This document shows positions 57,351 to 64,000 of a stretch of DNA of 64,000 bases, piece after piece. The stretch comes from Stratiolaelaps scimitus (taxonomy: Eukaryota; Arthropoda; Arachnida; Mesostigmata; Laelapidae): contig JABWDB010000013.1 of assembly GCA_019614645.1 (NCBI GenBank), positions 2,108,001 through 2,172,000 on the forward strand. The letters are read 5' to 3'. The position numbers and the translations under genes are program-made. Within the stretch, counting starts at the first letter, position 1, and every line of letters begins with the position of its first letter. The notes under the pieces are model-generated. The model was not told the DNA's origin. It saw nothing but the letters and a program-made list of their open reading frames with translations, and did not search any database.

Positions 57351-58283
57351 CTCTCTCTGTAGATATTGCCACGCTGCCGCCGGCATCCATCGAACGATAC
57401 CTATCAAATGGCCACTGGGAGAGGGCGATACCGGCAGACAGATTTCAGATTCGGCCACCTTGACGTCCTCTTCTATTATAATATATATATACAATACCTT
57501 CCAACTGGAGTATTATTGCTCTCGCGCAGCACCCACCACGTGTTTGTTATCACCTCGGTAATTATCAGTCCGGGTATCAACCGGTAACCCGCAACGCCTC
57601 ACAACGAAAACGATCGAATTTTGCGTCAGCTTTGTTGTTGTTATTATTATTATTATCATATTATCCGCACTTTTGTGTGAGCCTCTATTCCCAATTCAAT
57701 CTACAGCGAATACGAACTGTAAATGTATTCATCATCAACAGGCTGAGTTGTACGCAGACAACGGAGATGCCCGCCAGTGTCTTCATTCTACTCGATTCAC
57801 TTCGTTCACCGTTGGATATATTTGTCCATCGCCAATTCCATGGACGCATCTTCCGAATCATTCGATCCGATCGATGGCTGGCTGTTACGGCAAAAAACGA
57901 TCTGGTCGACGATGACCCAGGTAGACGTACTACCGGCAGCAAAGCCATCACCACTGTGAATTCACCAGATCCGGCCCTTAAATCCCTTGCAGAACCCCCA
58001 CCCCCCGCCCGCCCGCCGGTTGCCCCGTTCCAAATGTGTTTCCCTCGTTTATATCGATGCATGATAATACCGTGCTTGTGGTTGCTGCCATAGCAGCTGT
58101 TGCTCGAAATGTAGCGGCCAGAGCGGGTCGACCCGTTGATCAAGGAGTCAGTCAAGCGGCCCGTGTAACTCGCTTTCTGGACGGCAGAAGTAGCAGCGGT
58201 ACCAGCAGCTATCACAGCTACTTCAGAGTGATGGGCTAGACAGAAATATCGGAGGCTCTCGAATTCAATGAGCGCGAGTGTAT

Positions 58284-58285
<2 letters not shown>

Positions 58286-58322
<37 letters not shown>
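58286..58322. repeat. (TA)18-19 microsatellite
   Basis: Pure TA run inside the 308-codon ORF, where it would encode alternating Ile-Tyr; this argues against the ORF being a normal gene. Confidence 0.93.
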
Positions 58323-58329
<7 letters not shown>

Positions 58330-61300
58330 GTGCGTATCGATAGATATACATATTGTTGTTATTGTATATACAGCATTTGTTGTATGCGAGGCGCATTTTT
58401 TATCAGCTGTTTTTCTCTTTTTATGGATCGTGGTGACATTGTGCATTGCGCTCATCCACAATTCTCGGAAGGTTCTCCCGGTTCGGATACACGCGTTTCT
58501 GTTCCCTCTACGACGATTGCAGCACCGCCTTAGCACAACGTTGCTGCTTGAGGAGGAGAAGGTGTCAATCCGACAATCAGCCAACCATAAGCCGACATAG
58601 TATTGTATCATATTAGATAAACTGAGACGGAGAATACCACGATACGATGCCAGGGCTGCGCGTTCATCTGTAGCTCTGGCCCAGACGTGGAATCCCTCAC
58701 TTTTCCGCTGGACCCTTGAGCGAAGGCTGGAACGAACCAGCGGCTCGTCTTCGGGGCCGACCCCATCTGAATCAAAATCATCATCATCATTTTATCATCT
58801 TCACCATCGATCAGATTCAGCTGAATCAGAATTCTTCCAGTCTTCACTCGTCACCACCACAGCCACCCTGTCGCAATTTCGCTTCCTCGTGTAGCGTTTT
58901 TCCTGTCTGATAAATTTGTTGTTGTTGTTGTTGTGGTGATGGTGGTAGCAATCGCTGTATCACTGTATGGCGTCGCTGCGTAGCGACAAAATACAACGAT
59001 CGATTAAGTGGCGAAATCAAGAAGACACGAAATACGAATTGAACATTCTCTAAACGCCGATTGAACGCGCGCGACAATGGTACATATATATATATACGCA
59101 AATGGTACAGTAACTCATTTGTCATAATTCACAGGTTCGTCAAGTTGCGCATATTGCACCCACGCATACGCATATTGCTTATTATTGTATTATTACTTGA
59201 TCATTGTATTATTATTGATTATTACTATTAGTATTATTATTGTAATGATTCATCATTTTTTTCGATTCCCCACCAAGACATAAAATCTAACTCCGCGCGA
59301 ACGCGGCCAAAGCGTATTGTCGTTAGCTATTAAACAACAGCAACAAGAAAAAAAATCGTGTGCTCGCACAACTCTAACTGGTCAGTTCTATCTGCACGTG
59401 TCCGTGTGCTATGGCCGTGCCTGTCCCCGTGTTAGTGGAGCACAAATACCCACTGAAACATCCAACGAAATCAGCTGTCAGCGAACTAATTCGTATCGAC
59501 TCAAATCTTCCTCATCTGATCGTCCGTATACCGCGAAGATTCGCGCACACAACGACAACAGCAAGAGCGAGACAGGGGCGAAGTAGGTTGTTCTTCTTCT
59601 TCGTCTTTTTTTACTTTTTCTCACCGACTCACTCCGTCACCCATTGACCGACCCCGTAACAAACCACTCCATTCGTTTGAACGTAGACCTAAGTGAGCGA
59701 AGCCTACGAGCGTTGACGACGACAGTCACTGCAGTGCGTATGTGTTACTGGCTGACTGACTGACTGACTGAGAGTGTGTGGACGGCGTACGCCAAAACTC
59801 CATCGTTGTCGTCGTCGTCGTCGGCGTCATTTTTCTCCGCATGTTCCTCCTCCTCCTCAACTTCGGGTTGCGCGTTTGTCTGCCGCGTGTGCTCTGTCAG
59901 CCCATGATGATTATTAGCTCTGGGAGCGAGATTCAACACCAAACGCGAACCCTCCTCTTCTCTATCTTTCGCTTTCAATCTCGCTGTTGTTGCCATCACT
60001 TAGACAGACGTCGGCTCGCGCAGACAACGCGCGTCACCTGCTGTCGGTCTGTGTATGTCTAATACCTGTCCGTTGATCGGGGTGTCTTGTCTCGTTGATT
60101 CTTGCCCCCCCCGGCTTGGCCTGTTCGCCGTTTCGTTTGTCCGCTGTGGTCCTGTGATCGTCACTCCCTATTTACGATTCGCTGTCCACGATCACTAACT
60201 ACGGCGCGTTTGCGCGGCCGGCTGACCGCCGGATCGGCCGACGGACCGAGAGCCGACTGAATGGACCCTGCCAATCGGCCCCGGACGGTTGTACGCGTAG
60301 ACGATGCGGACGCGAACGATGACGCCTGGCCATCCACTAACTGACTTACTGACAGACTAAACAACGAATGCTTGTAGTGAAATTGCTCTGGCTGGGAGCC
60401 GGGCCATCACCCAACCACTTCTGCCTCCTCGGTAAAGAGCGCCGGAGCATCAGAACGCTCGGACAGGGCACTGCAAAACGATCACCCCCATGCACTCAGT
60501 GCATTCGAGCACGTCAGTCGTTGAAATCGCAGCTACGATCAGGGCAAACGGAGAAGCGGTAGCAATCGGGACAGCGCAGTGGATTGAAGTCGGGCGGAGG
60601 CGGTTAAAGAGGACAGGAACGATTATGCCGTTTCTGTGTACGAGAAGGGAGAGCCATCATATGTAACCGGCTTCGAGGCGGTAGCAGTAATAGGAGCAGC
60701 ACCAGCAGTAGTAGTCTATGAGTCGATACTCCCGATCGCCAGCTCGCTTCTGCTCATTCTGATTGATGTCCAGTGCTTAACGTGTAACGGCGTAACAACT
60801 GCCCGGCGTATGCTCGTCTCGTCGACGACGCTCGATGGCGTTGACTATTTACTCAACAAATTCGTTGGGTGGAACTGGGCAGACATCGATCTGGCAGGGA
60901 CGAGCGGAGGCAACCAGAGGTAACTAACTTGACTTGGTAACAACCCATTGCCGGCCGGATCGACCACTGCAGATACCCAGCGGTTCATCACATTCGTTGC
61001 CAGTAACAGACACTGCTGGTTGGCTGTGTCACCCGTAGATAGTTGGATCTCTGCCTCCTTATTCATAATAGTATCAGCACGAGCAGTATTGGTAGTAAGC
61101 AACACTAATACTGATAGTAAAAATCATCGAAGAAGTATCAACAGCACTCGATTTAACTGATACTGGTCGTTCGACGCAGAAGGCGTTGCCCCTGTTTGAG
61201 TAAACCAGAGGCGTCACGCAGGCGCTTCTCGCAGCAGTTGGACAGAGGCCGTACTTGGTCATGATGTACATATATGTGAGTACTATTAGAATCAAAAACA

Positions 61301-62417
61301 GCAACCTACAACGAATTGGCAGCAGCTGTAGCAAGCTGGATATGGAAGATCGTGTGTACTACATTAAGCATATATATCGTTAAACGAGTTTGTACATATA
61401 TATATATATATATAAACCCATGTTAACGAGTAACTTGGCGAGTTCAGGAGATGTCGATCTTTCAGCTAAAATAACCCAGAATCTCTGCAAAGATAGACGT
61501 GCACAAAAAAGCGATTCAGACTCCAGACTGCTCAGGTTTAGAATGCGTACGGTCCACAAGTGGACACCATCGGCACTCACCTTCTCGATAAGCAAAAGTT
61601 TTATTAAGACCAACCTTGGGTAGCACTGATATAAAACTGGCAGAACTCTGTCGGCCAACGTTGATATGAGCGGAACTATTGTATGAATATCTTCACATAG
61701 AATCGCATAGTCGCAGGCATAGACAGACAGATGGGTTACACTTATACAGTACTCTATGGAAATATCGCCATCACTACTAGCATCCGTAGTTAATATCGCG
61801 AGGCTGCAAAGCCTATGTGAAGGTGCCTTCGAGGCGTTTTCTGAAGTCACGACTTAAGGGCACACCTGTACGCACCCTCAACAACAGGCGAGTCCCCTTT
61901 TCGAGGGCAGTATTGAACTGAATCAAAGTGAAGTGTAACCGCCGGCCGATGTCGAAGTATGTCCGAAGCCATTTAAAAATTAAAGAGAGGATTTTACCTC
62001 TCTTTCTTCTCACACTTGGCTTGTAAATGAACCAACCATATAACCACGTTGGGCCCCGCGCTCCCCATGCGCTCTTCTGTTAAAAGCAGCACTGACCGTT
62101 GACGCGCTCGGGATCAATTCAATATTGAATCGGTGAATCTAACCAGCGAACAGCTAGCGAGTCAGTCTTGGCTGGTCAGCTTTGGTCAGCCGCGCATTTC
62201 GCATGGGAATATATATAACCGAGTATTGCAGTCAGCCACAGGTATCCGGATCCGAGATGCGCAACAGAGTCGGGATCTCCGGATGTTCTAGCAAAATGCC
62301 GTCTAAAATAAGATGGTCTAACTTTACACTAAGCGTCGGAAAGATTCCCCTGCTGGTGTCACAGTGGGACAAACGCTGCTAAGGGCTGTCTACACAATTA
62401 GAGTTGTTAGTTAGATA

Positions 62418-62420
62418 CTA

Positions 62421-62454
<34 letters not shown>
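62418..62454. repeat. (TA)n microsatellite
   Basis: TA run of about 37 bp with one interruption. Confidence 0.92.
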
Positions 62455-63209
62455 CGTCGACTGCTAGAGAAAAAAAGGTGACACTATTATATGAAGACTG
62501 TGTGCAAAGTGTGCTCGGCCATAGAGTCGCCAAGTGATGGCCCTGTTCAATGGGATCATCCCTTCGAAGCCGGGCGGAGCGTTCGCATCGCACCGAAAGC
62601 GCTGAGCATTACCAAACACCAGCCAGACACAGTCAAGCTTATCTATTTTCACTCGGCTGTCGATTGCGTACAACGATGAACGTAGCAGTGTACTGCTGTG
62701 AGTAGCCGTACCGAACTGCGGTGCCGGTGCCGTAGTAAGCGAACTACGGGCGCTACAAATAACGTATCCGAGCGAGCTCTAGCTCTCTGCCTGAGAATCC
62801 CTCGGGGAAACACTATCAAGATGCTAGCCACAAGAGGATTGTCAAGCCGACGCTCGAAGTCATCTGCGGCTTCCGAAAGTTCTCCCCCGGAGGTGTCAAG
62901 ATGTTCAGAACTGACAGGAGCAATTTACCCTAGCGTTGTGACATCAGAAAGCCAGCATGAAGTTTGCTATTGTCAACGAGGCCGGCAGAGTTCTATTGTT
63001 GTTCATAAGTTGTTAAAACTTGTTGAAGTTACGCTCCGACAGATCTAAACGAAGTAAGCGTCAGAGTGAAGAATAAAACTAGCAATTTTTCATCATTTTC
63101 GTCAAGTCATCTGTCATCTCCGTCCGATTTGATTTTGTCCTCGCGGAGACACAACGTCCCATCTGCAGCCGTCTCCTACCTTCGCGGGAGTGTGCGTGTA
63201 TCCGTTTAG

Positions 63210-63240
<31 letters not shown>

Positions 63241-64000
63241 CTGTGTAATGAGTGAGTCGGTAGGATGGCAGTTACGCACAGCTCTGTTGCTTACGTTGAC
63301 TGTGTAGCCAATAGCCTGAGCTGTTGGCTTTGCGAAAAAGCTGGCAGCTAACAGCTTGCGTGTCGGAAACGATAAGCATTCGAAAATGGCAACTACCACC
63401 ACAAGGTATTCCTCAGTTGGACTTCATCTTCATCATTGGCCGCGTCCACTGACCGCGAACGGCCGAGAGACATGAATCGCTACTACCCTTTCCAATCTAT
63501 TTACTAGATCTCAACTCAACTAAGGTCTGTATGAGACATGAGCAGCAGGTCGTGTTCTATTCTACAACAACGGTGTGGTCATGATTTCCAACGGTATGTC
63601 TTAGATGGTAGCTGGCCAGATGTACACATATATATATATATATATATACAGATGTAAAAATATATGAGAGTGTCGTCGGCAATAACAAAAAGGACAAATG
63701 AGCACTAGCGGTAGCAACACCTATGAGCACAGTAACGAACTAAGTGGGAAGACGGCCAGCACAGCGGTAAACCGGATCTGCTTAATCTGGTTAATCGAGT
63801 CGATCATATTTTATTATATTACGGAGCCGTAAATCGGACACGATCATTATTACGGTGGCTGATGCTGCTGCCGCCGATGCTCTCGCCGACAACGAGGACG
63901 ATGGTGGTGGTGGTACCCGGGCGAAAAGACACTGTCATATTAGTCATATCGTGTGTCGCTTGATCTCGATCCGAACATCAGCCGCTGCCAATCATTACCA

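Larger units (their letters stand above)
57360..64000. other. 5' intron or flank, no confident exon
   Basis: Holds (TA)n at 58286-58322, 61398-61414, 62418-62454, 63209-63234 and 63629-63650, ATT-rich runs around 59170-59245, and a 308-codon minus-strand ORF at 57685-58611 that runs through the first TA tract and resembles no family I know. Confidence 0.65.

Noticed and set aside
60585..60923. Plus-strand ORF ending at CAGAG|GTAACT
   Set aside because: Contains a repeat-derived Ala/Val run, starts without ATG and matches no family.
61074..61850. Protein-like minus-strand ORFs (e.g. KYGLCPTAARSACVTP; a frame ending GAGAAG|GTGAGT)
   Set aside because: Competing frames are equally open, donor and acceptor pairs do not line up in phase, and no family is recognised.

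Overview
The window looks like arthropod nuclear DNA: spliced coding exons, very long introns, no operon structure, and dense microsatellites ((TA)n, CTG/CAG, GTT/AAC, GA/CT). The exon-encoded protein resembles an uncharacterised, cysteine-rich extracellular family that I know from arthropods. A chelicerate such as a mite or tick would fit the repeat-rich, long-intron style, but nothing here fixes the species.

The only gene supported with high confidence is on the minus strand. Six consecutive exons lie at 32492-31965, 25064-24955, 23389-23073, 22770-22625, 9678-9505 and 2247-2153. All have GT..AG borders and all five junctions are in phase. Together they give 456 uninterrupted codons (1370 nt) and 25 cysteines spread over 30.3 kb. 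Both ends are missing: the first exon found starts inside a codon, and the last ends in phase 0 with no stop. The protein is an internal tandem duplication. A C-x-FP-x3-QG-x-[YW] module and a CP-x2-G..CLG-x-WE module each occur twice, and two introns lie at equivalent positions and phases in both copies.

Layout (+ coordinates): 1-2152 beyond the last exon, nothing recognised; 2153-32492 the gene body with introns of 6.9, 1.6, 0.3, 12.9 and 7.3 kb; 32493-64000 upstream intron or 5' flank, with no confidently recognised exon. The introns hold microsatellites, G-runs, palindromes, tRNA-derived SINE-like pieces and a few low-confidence candidate exons. One of these, at 27116-27017 (-), starts with a signal-peptide-like stretch and is in phase with the second exon, so it could be an alternative first exon.

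Other signals of interest are a perfect 23-bp hairpin at 28056-28110, a 27-bp hairpin at 57025-57109 next to what looks like a dimeric tRNA-derived SINE, a pure (CTG)32 tract at 40857-40954, and a short exon-like ORF at 7792 resembling the N-terminal half of MOZART1. Most long ORFs in the window are explained by repeats and chance.
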